Part shown: positions 1 to 7,802 of the stretch, piece after piece
Layout: each line of letters starts with the position of its first letter
Position numbering within the stretch: the stretch's first letter is position 1
Source of the DNA: Desnuesiella massiliensis
Lineage (GTDB): Bacteria; Bacillota; Clostridia; Clostridiales; Clostridiaceae
Reading direction: 5' to 3'
Length of the DNA stretch: 64,000 nt
NCBI RefSeq assembly: GCF_001403615.1
Contig: NZ_LN879457.1
Coordinates: 1,302,001 to 1,366,000, forward strand
The notes under the pieces: generated by a model
Told to the model about the DNA's origin: nothing
What the model saw: the letters and a program-made list of their open reading frames with translations, nothing else
Database searches by the model: none
Made by a program: the position numbers and the translations under genes

Positions 1-603
1 CATTTCTCTATTTCTTCCAGCTATACTTATGCTTGAAAGGCTTTCGTTTTTTCTAATAACTGGTGCTCTTCTAAAGCTGTGTTTATCTATGACACTTGCA
101 AGCCGATCAATTCTATCTCTGCTATCAATTGAAAGTCCAAGTCGTCCTCTATCCTTATGGCCACCAAACCAGTCATTTATAGTAATGTCAACCTTATTTT
201 TAACTGGCGTATAATATACGCCTAAAACTGCTGCCAACGCTAAAACTGAAGTAATAATAGCAGTATTTAATTTCCCCTTTTTTTGTTTAAATAGATAAAT
301 ATTTTTAAGCATATATATGACTAGAGCGCCAAGCATATATGGAAGGAAATAATAAAGCCTTGCGCTAGCATATAAGTAAAATTCTCCTTTGTCACTTGAA
401 TCTAAAGCGCGCTCGCCCACCCGAAGCAGTATATGCAAAATCCAGTAAAAAGCAGCAACCACTATAGTACCATTGAGAAGCTTAGTATTTAGCTCCCCTA
501 TTTTTAACTTTACATGGATAATATTAATTATCAAAATAAAAGATAAGGCAAATAGTACTAGGGGCATCAATGAAAAAATAAATATGATAACAAACATAAA
601 CAT
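1..603 (-). CDS. Membrane protein of unknown family, 3' end cut by window edge
   Basis: An open frame of 201 codons runs from ATG (603-601) to the window edge without a stop, so the C-terminus lies outside. GGAGAG at 611-616 gives a well-spaced ribosome binding site; an in-frame ATG at 618 lacks one. The protein starts with a strongly hydrophobic segment (about residues 3-28), then three more likely membrane spans (about 44-62, 83-103 and 113-131), followed by a charged tail rich in Asp, Arg and Ser with the motif GGHKDRGRLGLSID. I do not recognise the family. It is transcribed away from the next gene. Confidence 0.7.
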   Translation of the reverse strand, partial: MFMFVIIFIFSLMPLVLFALSFILIINIIHVKLKIGELNTKLLNGTIVVAAFYWILHILLRVGERALDSSDKGEFYLYASARLYYFLPYMLGALVIYMLKNIYLFKQKKGKLNTAIITSVLALAAVLGVYYTPVKNKVDITINDWFGGHKDRGRLGLSIDSRDRIDRLASVIDKHSFRRAPVIRKNESLSSISIAGRNREM

Positions 604-684
604 AAAGCATCTCTCCATATCTAATCAATAAAAATTTAAATTAATTCGCATTAAGTTATCATTCCAAATTAAAATTATAGATTT

Positions 685-693
685 ATTATAACA
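685..693 (-). promoter_or_regulatory. Extended -10 promoter for the leftmost gene
   Basis: Read on the minus strand this is TGTTATAAT, a consensus -10 with the TGn extension, about 80 bases upstream of the start at 603. No good -35 is visible, as is common for extended -10 promoters. Confidence 0.4.
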
Positions 694-1162
694 TAAATTC
701 CCAGTAAAATATTTTTTCAGTTTTTACAATAAGGATTTAATCAATTGAGAAAATGAGAATTATTATGGAATATATATAGATATAAAAATTTTATAGCTGC
801 AAATATTAATTAAAATGTTTATGACTGCTTAAAAAGAGAAGATAGTAGCTAATCCGTCTGTGAAGGAAGCCACTATTTTTTGTGCGTTCAGCAAAGTTAG
901 ATTATGACTACTGGTGAAAGTTGGTTTTATTCCTGAGTGTTACAACTATTGAATTCATTATAATATCTTTAAAATATGTACAAATTTTTAAAATGAATGT
1001 AAATTATTCTTATATAGTCGCGATAATTTAATGTAGAGATTTGGGTACTGCGACTTGTATTGTAGTAATTACAAAGGAATGCTTTTTATTTTTGGGAGGG
1101 ATGAAATATTACTGATTTAGAATAGAAATAATTTTAAATAAGAGTTGGAAGGGGAATACATT
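694..1162. other. Intergenic stretch without a recognisable gene
   Basis: AT-rich spacer between two divergent genes. The only structure I see is a stem (842-850 with 868-876, one mismatch) followed by a T run at 876-881. It looks like a terminator, but no plus-strand gene precedes it. A TATAAT lies near 979. No small ORF with a convincing ribosome binding site was found. Confidence 0.4.
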
Positions 1163-2227
1163 TTGGAACAAAATTTTGATAGCAGCGAACCTATAGAATA
1201 TAAATATAAATTTAATTGTAAATATGAAAAAAGTGAATTGATTGATGCCTATATGGATAGAAAAGCCCCTATTAGATATAAGAGAGCTTTTCTAGGTACC
1301 ATTATATTTTTAGCGATAATTATTATTTTTTCAAAATCAAATTATTTTGAAAAAGCCGCATTGTATAAGAATTATGTTTTTTGGTGTTTAAGTGGAGTAT
1401 TGTTTATGATGATTTTTTTAAGAAATCACCATAAATTTATGTGGAAATCCTTGGCTGGACGTTCATTTGCACCTCAGGCAAATACATATGATATATATTT
1501 ATGTGAAGATTGCATAAATTTAATATTTCCTTTGAGTGGAATTAAAAAGGTCTTTAATTATGATGAGATAGATGTGTATGAAGTAAAAGACTATTTTATA
1601 TTAGAAAATGAATATTTAAATGGCTTTAATATAGCGAAAGAAAAAATAGATAAAAATACTATTGATAATGTAAGAAATTTTTTAAAGAATAAAACTAGAG
1701 TTAAGAATCTTGGACTACCTTTTCCTTTACGTAAATTTGCGAGAATGCCAATATACGTGGAAATAATTATAATTATGATATTATTAATTCCAGTAGCAGT
1801 TCCTATGTTAACAACAACTACAAGTAAAGTTGTGATGGGTGAAAGCGTTGTATGTAATAATTTAGGAATAAAAGTTAAAAAAACATCTCATGTAAGCTTC
1901 GGAAAAAGTAATCCTATAGACCTTTATAAAGTAGAGTTAGAATTAGAAAGTTTTGAAAAAGAAACTGCAGCTGGAAAAAGCTATAGTGAAACAGAATTCA
2001 AACTTGTAAGCAAAGATGGAAAAGAATATCAAAGATTCAGCATATCAGATCCAAAAGAAATAAAATCGGGAGCACTAAAGGAAAAGGAAAGCATTAGTGG
2101 AGATTTATATTTTAAAGTTCCTAAAGTTGAAGAACCAGAATATTTGATATACACAGCATATAACAAATCAAAATCAAAGCAATATAGTCAAAAAATATAT
2201 TTGAGTAATAAGGGAGAGAAGAAATAG
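1163..2227 (+). CDS. YcxB-like membrane protein with C-terminal DUF4352-like domain
   Basis: 354 residues if started at TTG 1163, which has AAGGGGA 8 bases upstream; an upstream in-frame TTG at 1145 overlaps that site and is less likely. Residues 1-165 have the YcxB layout: an N-terminal YKYKF strand, two adjacent membrane spans (about 43-61 and 73-87), then a PH-like part with YDIYLCEDCINLIFPLSGIKK. A third span lies near 197-220. The last 130 residues look like an extracytoplasmic Ig-like DUF4352 domain (a FKLVSKDGKEY strand and a LYFKVPK end motif). Function unknown; probably an envelope protein. It sits just ahead of another membrane gene, two bases away. Confidence 0.7.
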   Translation: MEQNFDSSEPIEYKYKFNCKYEKSELIDAYMDRKAPIRYKRAFLGTIIFLAIIIIFSKSNYFEKAALYKNYVFWCLSGVLFMMIFLRNHHKFMWKSLAGRSFAPQANTYDIYLCEDCINLIFPLSGIKKVFNYDEIDVYEVKDYFILENEYLNGFNIAKEKIDKNTIDNVRNFLKNKTRVKNLGLPFPLRKFARMPIYVEIIIIMILLIPVAVPMLTTTTSKVVMGESVVCNNLGIKVKKTSHVSFGKSNPIDLYKVELELESFEKETAAGKSYSETEFKLVSKDGKEYQRFSISDPKEIKSGALKEKESISGDLYFKVPKVEEPEYLIYTAYNKSKSKQYSQKIYLSNKGEKK

Positions 2228-2229
2228 TT

Positions 2230-2622
2230 ATGGTAGATTCACAAATAAGTGAAAAGATGAAGTGCTTAATAGCAGATGAAGTTAAATGCGCTATAGAAAA
2301 TGAAAATAGGACCATTAAAAATAGCGAATATAAGGAATATTTATATGAAACATTAGTAACTAATGATCCTTTTAATCTATATTACGAAAAATATGATAAA
2401 ACAAAAAAAATCTCTATGAAAGTATGTATAATCATTGCTGCTTCTCTAGTGTTTTTGTCTTTCATTTGGTCTATAGTAGATCCTCAGATGGACTTTTTAC
2501 GTACCGCCGCAGAGCTAATAATATTTATGATATTTGCTATGGGTTTTATAAGTATTATTATATTTTCATTCGAAAAAAAGAAAGCTATGAAACACTATAT
2601 ACCAATAATTAAAAAAATATAG
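2230..2622 (+). CDS. Small two-span membrane protein, probably frameshifted at its 3' end
   Basis: 130 residues starting two bases after the stop of the upstream gene, so translationally linked to it. Residues 1-60 are charged; two hydrophobic spans follow (about 66-84 and 91-113), then a basic tail ending IPIIKKI. The stop directly follows an A7 tract (2611-2617). In the next frame 45 sense codons continue with similar composition, so the original protein was probably about 174 residues. No family recognised. It shares the upstream gene's operon and probably its envelope location. Confidence 0.55.
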   Translation: MVDSQISEKMKCLIADEVKCAIENENRTIKNSEYKEYLYETLVTNDPFNLYYEKYDKTKKISMKVCIIIAASLVFLSFIWSIVDPQMDFLRTAAELIIFMIFAMGFISIIIFSFEKKKAMKHYIPIIKKI

Positions 2623-2750
2623 ATAGATTAGAGTATGAATTAAAGATTTCTACAATCAGCCAAGAAAGAAGAAATTATATAGCTGTTCTACATAATTTAT
2701 GCAATTACATCTATTCTAATGATGAGTATACCTTTAAACATTATAAGTGT
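2616..2750 (+). pseudogene. Out-of-frame C-terminal remnant of the preceding gene
   Basis: If one extra A is allowed in the A7 tract at 2611-2617, translation continues as NIDRLEYELKISTISQERRN and on to FKHYKC before TAA at 2751. Codon use and the amphipathic, charged character match a genuine coding tail. It may be a sequencing or assembly indel, a real mutation, or a slippage-controlled site. Confidence 0.5.
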
Positions 2751-2792
2751 TAATGATTTTAATATCCTGTATATGGGAAAGCGCTTTAAATT

Positions 2793-2851
2793 AAAAGGGG
2801 ATTATCTCAAGGTAAAAAGCAATTTTTACATGGGAATAATCCTATTTTTTT
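2793..2851 (+). terminator. Rho-independent terminator
   Basis: GGATTAT pairs with ATAATCC, extended by a wobble pair and outer A-T pairs, followed by seven T. It ends the two-gene membrane unit upstream and insulates the TetR promoter. Confidence 0.65.
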
Positions 2852-2876
2852 GAAACAATATGTGTGCTTCATTATA

Positions 2877-2905
2877 TTGACATAATGTCATGATATTGAT
2901 ATCAT
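2877..2905 (+). promoter_or_regulatory. Sigma-A promoter of the TetR unit, itself dyad-rich
   Basis: TTGACA at 2877-2882 and TATCAT at 2900-2905 are separated by 17 bases. Two dyads overlap it: TGACAT-A-ATGTCA (2878-2890) and ATGATAT-TG-ATATCAT (2890-2905). The larger operator palindrome begins at the next base. Confidence 0.75.
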
Positions 2906-2933
2906 ATTACCTATGGTAATTACCATAGGTAAT
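2906..2933. promoter_or_regulatory. Perfect 28-bp palindrome, TetR operator
   Basis: ATTACCTATGGTAA is followed immediately by its exact reverse complement, ending just before the ribosome binding site of the TetR gene. Its place, directly downstream of the -10 hexamer, is where a repressor would block transcription, so autoregulation by the adjacent TetR protein is the natural reading. Confidence 0.75.
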
Positions 2934-2949
2934 GAAGGGAGAGAATGAA

Positions 2950-3537
2950 GTGAAAAATAATAAAAAACATGTAAGTAAGGAAATTATTTTGGAAACTACA
3001 TTAAGTTTGATTGATAAAAATGAAGGAATAAAGGATGTAACCTTAAGAGATATTGCTAAAAAGATTGGGTGTGCACATACAAACTTATATAATTATTTTA
3101 GCAGTCTGGACGAAATATTTTGGGAAGCGCTTGGCCAGGTGCTTCTTATGATGATGGATTACTCCAGCAGTGGCTTAAGTAATGAAAAAGATGATGAAGG
3201 AAGATTTTTCTTGATTTTATCAAACTTGATTGATTTTTCTATGGAACATCCTGGGTGGTATAGATTTATATGGTTTGATTCTATAGATGGAAGCCCTTCT
3301 CCAGAAGTTACTAAAATATTGCATAAACCAGGAGAAGGATTTTCTGAACTTATAAAATTGGGAAATAGCAATATTTCAGATGAAAAAGCAAATTTAATCG
3401 GTGACATATTACATAGTTATTTGCATGGTGAATTGTGTAAGTGGATTAATAATCGAAGCTTTATAAGCAGAGATGAGGAAACCAAAATAATGATTCTATC
3501 GAACCTAAGACATTTATATAAACTGCTAATTCAATAG
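2950..3537 (+). CDS. TetR/AcrR family transcriptional regulator
   Basis: 195 residues from GTG 2950, chosen because AAGGGAGAG (2935-2943) lies 6 bases upstream; an in-frame ATG at 2932 falls inside the operator. Residues 8-52 form the TetR_N helix-turn-helix (DVTLRDIAKKIG, then CAHTNLYNYFSS as recognition helix). The C-terminal part with HPGWYRFIWFD resembles the WHG-type TetR ligand domain. It would repress its own promoter through the palindrome at 2906-2933. The next gene, 65 bases downstream with no terminator between, is the likely co-regulated target. Ligand unknown. Confidence 0.88.
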   Translation: MKNNKKHVSKEIILETTLSLIDKNEGIKDVTLRDIAKKIGCAHTNLYNYFSSLDEIFWEALGQVLLMMMDYSSSGLSNEKDDEGRFFLILSNLIDFSMEHPGWYRFIWFDSIDGSPSPEVTKILHKPGEGFSELIKLGNSNISDEKANLIGDILHSYLHGELCKWINNRSFISRDEETKIMILSNLRHLYKLLIQ

Positions 3538-3602
3538 TGTAAATAGTAAATTAACAAAAATGCTCCTACTGCATTTTAAAAAGTTTAAGGAGATGTTTAA
3601 AA

Positions 3603-4751
3603 GTGTTAGGAAAGTTAATTTCAAAAATTTGTCCAATCTTTATGGTTCCTGAAAGTAATCCAGTTAATGAAGAAAAGTACTTGGGTGATAAAAGGAATGA
3701 TCCTTCAATATATGAGACAGAAAATAATAAATATATTTATCCACTAATTAAATTTAGAGATGAACAAGTGATAATTGAGAAGCTTTGCTTAATAGATTTT
3801 GAGGGAGATCCTACTTATAAAGCTATAGAATTACAGCAAGTAAAACAAGAAAATCTCGTGCATTACATTGTACTTATGGGAATGCAGGATGGCGAATCAG
3901 ATATTTACTATACAAAGGGATTGAAAGTTGATGGGGGTAGGTATAAATCATTACTGAATAAAGTAACATTACAAGAAGTTGATTCCATGAAGGTACAGTT
4001 TGATGTAACTGAAAAAGGCATAGATGTATATCTATCTTTAAGGGATAGGGAAAAGAGAATTGTAGAGTTTAAAATGAAGGAGAATAAGAATAAACTAGAT
4101 AGTTTCGGACTTATAGCACCTGTAGGTATTATGAGTGAGTGCCCAGATAAATTTCCTATCATATATTTAAAAAAATTCAATATGGTGCAGCAAAAGCACA
4201 CAGATATATTTGTAAAGATAGACGGAAAAAGTCTAAAGCCTATTAAACTTTTTCCCTTGTGTAACTTCAAAAGGGTCTACTTAGCTAGGTATTCTTATTT
4301 TAATAATATTAAAGAATTGAATAATAATTATACAGGCGTCATAGAGCCAGTAAGATTTACTAATGATGTAGATGAAATAACCATAGATAATTGTATTTAT
4401 TCAATTAATATAAATAATGCACATCCTGAAGTAAAGTGCGTGAAAAGAATTGACAGCAATAGTGAGATGAAAATAACTTTTTCTCCACCCATACCAGACA
4501 TCATTTCATTAAAGGATGATACAGAAATACTAGGACATTTTTCAATATCTGTTGATGAGATTAGAGGTATTATGGGTGGCATTTATTTGGTAAAGAAAAA
4601 TAATGATTCTATTAACTTTCAAATTAACCCCCAAAAGGGTTGGCAGCCAATGCCTGGTAAACTGTGGATGAAAACTTACTTATGGAATTGTGATATAAAA
4701 ATTGTAGATGATAAATTACAAGTAATATCAAAGTGGAGCCGTACAAAATAG
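3603..4751 (+). CDS. Protein of unknown function co-transcribed with TetR regulator
   Basis: 382 residues from GTG 3603, with AAGGAGATG 7 bases upstream. There are no clear membrane spans and no signal peptide beyond a mildly hydrophobic N-terminus (LISKICPIFMVP). The sequence is rich in beta-strand patterns and ends in a GWQPMPGKLWMKTYLWNCDIKIV stretch split by several Trp residues. This suggests a cytosolic, mostly beta protein, possibly of a lipocalin-like hydrophobic-ligand type, but that is a guess from texture only. Its place behind TetR and a strong operator makes it the regulator's likely target. Confidence 0.6.
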   Translation: MLGKLISKICPIFMVPESNPVNEEKYLGDKRNDPSIYETENNKYIYPLIKFRDEQVIIEKLCLIDFEGDPTYKAIELQQVKQENLVHYIVLMGMQDGESDIYYTKGLKVDGGRYKSLLNKVTLQEVDSMKVQFDVTEKGIDVYLSLRDREKRIVEFKMKENKNKLDSFGLIAPVGIMSECPDKFPIIYLKKFNMVQQKHTDIFVKIDGKSLKPIKLFPLCNFKRVYLARYSYFNNIKELNNNYTGVIEPVRFTNDVDEITIDNCIYSININNAHPEVKCVKRIDSNSEMKITFSPPIPDIISLKDDTEILGHFSISVDEIRGIMGGIYLVKKNNDSINFQINPQKGWQPMPGKLWMKTYLWNCDIKIVDDKLQVISKWSRTK

Positions 4752-4861
4752 TTATATATGGTTTTTTGTACTGACAAATTGCGTAAAATAGTGGTAAACT
4801 TGAAGAGTATCGAAATACATTGATGGGGAGAATTATGACTGAAGAGTTAGAGGGGGTAAAT

Positions 4862-5614
4862 ATGTACACAAAAACTGAAATACTTAGTATAGCAAAAAAA
4901 CAATTGGCACTTGATTATAATTGTAAGCTCTCAGATTTTGAAAAACAGGAAAATACAATTACAGAGAATAAGCTTCAAGAAGGCAGGCGTATCTATGAAA
5001 GTGATGGCTGCATCCTAAAAATAATTACTATTGGAGGGAAGGCAATAATTTGTGCCGATGAAAAAATAAGACCTTGGACTGAAGAAAAGCTTTTAAAGAG
5101 AGATGCTAGCTGGTTATTTGACTATGATAAACTTAGAGCTATAGATAATAAATTAAGAGAATTTGGTCATGAAATTGATCAGATGCCTCACTTTTATCTA
5201 CCAAACCCTGTTACTTGTGAAGTAAAGCCCATTACCACAATAAAATGGTTTGAAAGAGAAGAAATATCGCAATTTCAGGATGACAGCAGGTTTGATGAAG
5301 CTTTTGTTTTTAGTGATAATTATCCGGATGTTCTTGCAGTTGCTGCCTTTGAGGGTGACAATATAATAGGGATGGCAGGAGCTAGTGAAGACAGTAAAAC
5401 TTTATATCAAATTGGTATAAATGTGATGCCTGAATATAAAGCAAAAGGTATTGGTACAAATCTAGTTACATTATTAAAACAAGAACTCTTAAACCGTGGA
5501 AAGGTACCTTTTTATGGAACAGCAGTATCTCATATAATTTCTAAGAATACTGCTATAAATGCTGGTTTTTTTCCGGCGTGGGCAGAAGTGTATTCAAGAA
5601 AATTAAAGGATTAA
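4862..5614 (+). CDS. GNAT family N-acetyltransferase
   Basis: 250 residues from ATG 4862, preceded by AGAGGGGG five bases upstream; earlier in-frame starts have no such site. The N-terminal 120 residues are a family-specific extension. The GNAT fold follows, with the acetyl-CoA loop seen as VMPEYKAKGIGTNLV and the late motif ISKNTAINAGF with its conserved Asn. It transfers an acyl group from acyl-CoA to an unknown amine. It has its own spacing of about 110 bases on both sides, so it is probably monocistronic. Confidence 0.8.
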   Translation: MYTKTEILSIAKKQLALDYNCKLSDFEKQENTITENKLQEGRRIYESDGCILKIITIGGKAIICADEKIRPWTEEKLLKRDASWLFDYDKLRAIDNKLREFGHEIDQMPHFYLPNPVTCEVKPITTIKWFEREEISQFQDDSRFDEAFVFSDNYPDVLAVAAFEGDNIIGMAGASEDSKTLYQIGINVMPEYKAKGIGTNLVTLLKQELLNRGKVPFYGTAVSHIISKNTAINAGFFPAWAEVYSRKLKD

Positions 5615-5731
5615 TTTAGAACGGGTTATATATAGAAATTGAAATTAGAAAATAGATAGCAGAAAATATCAAAAATAATTATTACTAAAAATATATAATG
5701 AACCTAAAGTTAAGTTATTGGAGGTTTTATT

Positions 5732-6835
5732 ATGTATAAAGTGAATGGTTTTTTTACATTTTTACAAGGAAATAGCTACGAAGTAGGTTTAAAGCAAAGT
5801 GAGATATTCAAAAATAACCCGGAGCTATTAAGTTCTTTTCTTTCTAAAGAACCATTAATTAATGATAAAGAATTTGATGAAATGAAAAGGCAATTAGAAA
5901 TATATTGCCCGGGAATTAATGAAGAGCTTAATGGGTTTTGTGATGGATTAAGAATCTCACCTCAATATTTAAATTATTATAGAAGCACCTTAGTAAAAGT
6001 AGGATGCAGCCATGGAGTTGTACTTCCTAAAAAAACTAAGGACAATAAAGTCTATGTTTTTCGTAATTACGATCTTACTCCTGCTATGGATGGAATGAGA
6101 CTCTGCTCTACAAATATTGAAGGAAAGTACAGCCATACAGGCTTTGAGATTTCTTTGTTTGGAAGAAGTGAGGGTATGAATGAAAAAGGTTTATGCATTA
6201 CTTTCTCTGCCTGCGGCACACCCGTAGGGGATTTCCCAGGGATGAGAAAACCTAAAGCATCAGGACTTCAGTTTTGGGCTATAATTAGAGCTTTATTAGA
6301 GCAATGTAAAAATGTAGAGGAAGCCATGACCATGATAAAAGACATGCCCATTGCATCAAATATGAATCTTATTATAGCTGATGCTTTAGGTAATAGTGCC
6401 CTAGTAGAAGCCTTTGATGGAAGGAAGGTATTTAAGGAAGGTGCTATAGAAGATGAGTATCTAATCGCTACAAATCATCCTTTATTTTCTGAAATCATGG
6501 CTATAGAAAACAAAAAGGTAAATAACTCTTGCATTAGATATGATTTAATTCAAGATTTTTTAAATAATAATGAGCAGGTATCAAAAGAAGATATAAAAGC
6601 TTTAATGAAAAAAGAATATCCTAGAGGATTGGCTGTCCACAATTATAAAGAAGTTTTTGGAACTTTAAGATCCATGTTCTTTGATTTAAAGGATAAAACT
6701 ATAGAATTTTGCTATGGGTCACCTATAATGAATAATGAATATAAAATTAAAGTTGGGGAAGCATTGCCTTTCCATCAAATAGAAGTAGTCATAGAAGAAA
6801 ATAATTATTCACCAGATTTTTGGAAGCTAGTATAG
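5732..6835 (+). CDS. C45 family autoproteolytic acyltransferase/hydrolase
   Basis: 367 residues, TTGGAGG upstream of ATG. The family (penicillin acyl-CoA:6-APA acyltransferase type, Ntn hydrolase) uses a Cys that becomes the new N-terminus after self-cleavage. The candidate nucleophile is Cys92 in GCSHGVV, followed at the expected distance by VFRNYDL. Other family features are GFEISLFGRSEGMNEKGL and ATNHPLF. It probably hydrolyses or transfers an acyl group on an amide; substrate unknown. An AraC/GyrI regulator gene starts 12 bases downstream, so the two form one transcript. Confidence 0.8.
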   Translation: MYKVNGFFTFLQGNSYEVGLKQSEIFKNNPELLSSFLSKEPLINDKEFDEMKRQLEIYCPGINEELNGFCDGLRISPQYLNYYRSTLVKVGCSHGVVLPKKTKDNKVYVFRNYDLTPAMDGMRLCSTNIEGKYSHTGFEISLFGRSEGMNEKGLCITFSACGTPVGDFPGMRKPKASGLQFWAIIRALLEQCKNVEEAMTMIKDMPIASNMNLIIADALGNSALVEAFDGRKVFKEGAIEDEYLIATNHPLFSEIMAIENKKVNNSCIRYDLIQDFLNNNEQVSKEDIKALMKKEYPRGLAVHNYKEVFGTLRSMFFDLKDKTIEFCYGSPIMNNEYKIKVGEALPFHQIEVVIEENNYSPDFWKLV

Positions 6836-6847
6836 AGGAGGAAGAAA

Positions 6848-7735
6848 ATGCCTGACTATATTCCTGACTTAGAGAAAGCTATTACTTATATAGAAAAAAA
6901 TATTAAAAATTCTATAGCAGTAGAAAAGGTAGCTTCCTTTGTAAACTTTTCATATTATCACTTTCATAGGCTATTTTTTTCACTTACAGGAGAAAACTTA
7001 GGGAATTATATAAGAAAACGAAGGTTGAGCGAGGCTGCGGCTGAGTTAATATGTAGTGAAAGAAAGATTATAGATATAGCCTTAGATTATAATTTTGAAT
7101 CCCAGGAAGCCTTTACTCGCTCTTTTAAAAATATGTTTGGGATGACGCCGGCAGCTTTCAGAAAAAAAGGAGTTAAACCTATAATAAATCAAAAGGATAT
7201 TTTGCTAGGAGAGGTTTTAAGTCATAGAACTAAGAACATAAGTCTAAAACCAGACATAGTAAGAATAAATTATGATAAGACTATAGTAGGCATTAAAGGA
7301 AACACAAATCTAAAACATAATAAAATAAAAGATTTTTGGAAGGAATTCTACAAAAGAGTAAGTGAAATTCAAAACATAGTAAATCCTAGTACAGGCTATG
7401 GTATATGTTTTACAGAGTCAGACCTTGATTTTAATATATTAACAGAGCAAACAGAGTTTACGGAATTGGTGGGGGTAGAGGTAGAAAACTTAGAAAACCT
7501 ACCTGAAGGCATGGACGTAAGGATTATTAAATCAGGATACTATGCAGTATTTAGACATGAAGGCAGCATTGATAGTTTAAGGGAAACTTATAAATATATA
7601 TGGACAACTTGGCTTTGTAATTCAGATTATTCCATAGATCTTAGAGATGATTTTGAGTTGTATAAGGAAGATTTTTTAGGACCTTATAATGATTCTTCTG
7701 TAATATGGATATATATACCTGTTAAAATAAAATAA
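6848..7735 (+). CDS. AraC family regulator with GyrI-like effector domain
   Basis: 295 residues after a GAGGAGGAAG ribosome binding site. Residues 8-105 hold two helix-turn-helix units of the AraC type (SIAVEKVASFVNFSYYHFHRLF and the IIDIALDYNFESQEAFTRSFKNMFGMTPAAFR signature, in two helices). Residues 135-295 match the GyrI-like small-molecule-binding domain, ending IWIYIPVK. Such SoxS/Rob/BmrR-like proteins bind lipophilic cations or drugs. Co-transcription with the C45 hydrolase gene suggests it controls, or responds to the substrate of, that enzyme. Confidence 0.85.
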   Translation: MPDYIPDLEKAITYIEKNIKNSIAVEKVASFVNFSYYHFHRLFFSLTGENLGNYIRKRRLSEAAAELICSERKIIDIALDYNFESQEAFTRSFKNMFGMTPAAFRKKGVKPIINQKDILLGEVLSHRTKNISLKPDIVRINYDKTIVGIKGNTNLKHNKIKDFWKEFYKRVSEIQNIVNPSTGYGICFTESDLDFNILTEQTEFTELVGVEVENLENLPEGMDVRIIKSGYYAVFRHEGSIDSLRETYKYIWTTWLCNSDYSIDLRDDFELYKEDFLGPYNDSSVIWIYIPVKIK

Positions 7736-7748
7736 AACTTATCACCTT

Positions 7749-7789
7749 TAAAAAATACTTTCATATAATGTTTGATGAAGTATTTTTTA
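7749..7789 (+). terminator. Terminator after the AraC gene
   Basis: TAAAAAATACTT pairs with AAGTATTTTTTA across a 15-base loop, with one bulged base; the T run is in the descending arm. The next gene's ribosome binding site begins immediately after, so readthrough and reinitiation cannot be excluded. Confidence 0.55.
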
Positions 7790-7802
7790 GAGGTTTTTTA
7801 TT

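Noticed and set aside
29..214. Short plus-strand frame at the left edge
   Set aside because: It lies antisense to the long open frame of the truncated membrane gene and has no ribosome binding site.
2776..2789. cre-like (CcpA) sequence GGAAAGCGCTTTAA
   Set aside because: It matches most of the cre consensus but lies upstream of a terminator and about 100 bases before the next promoter, with no sugar gene nearby.
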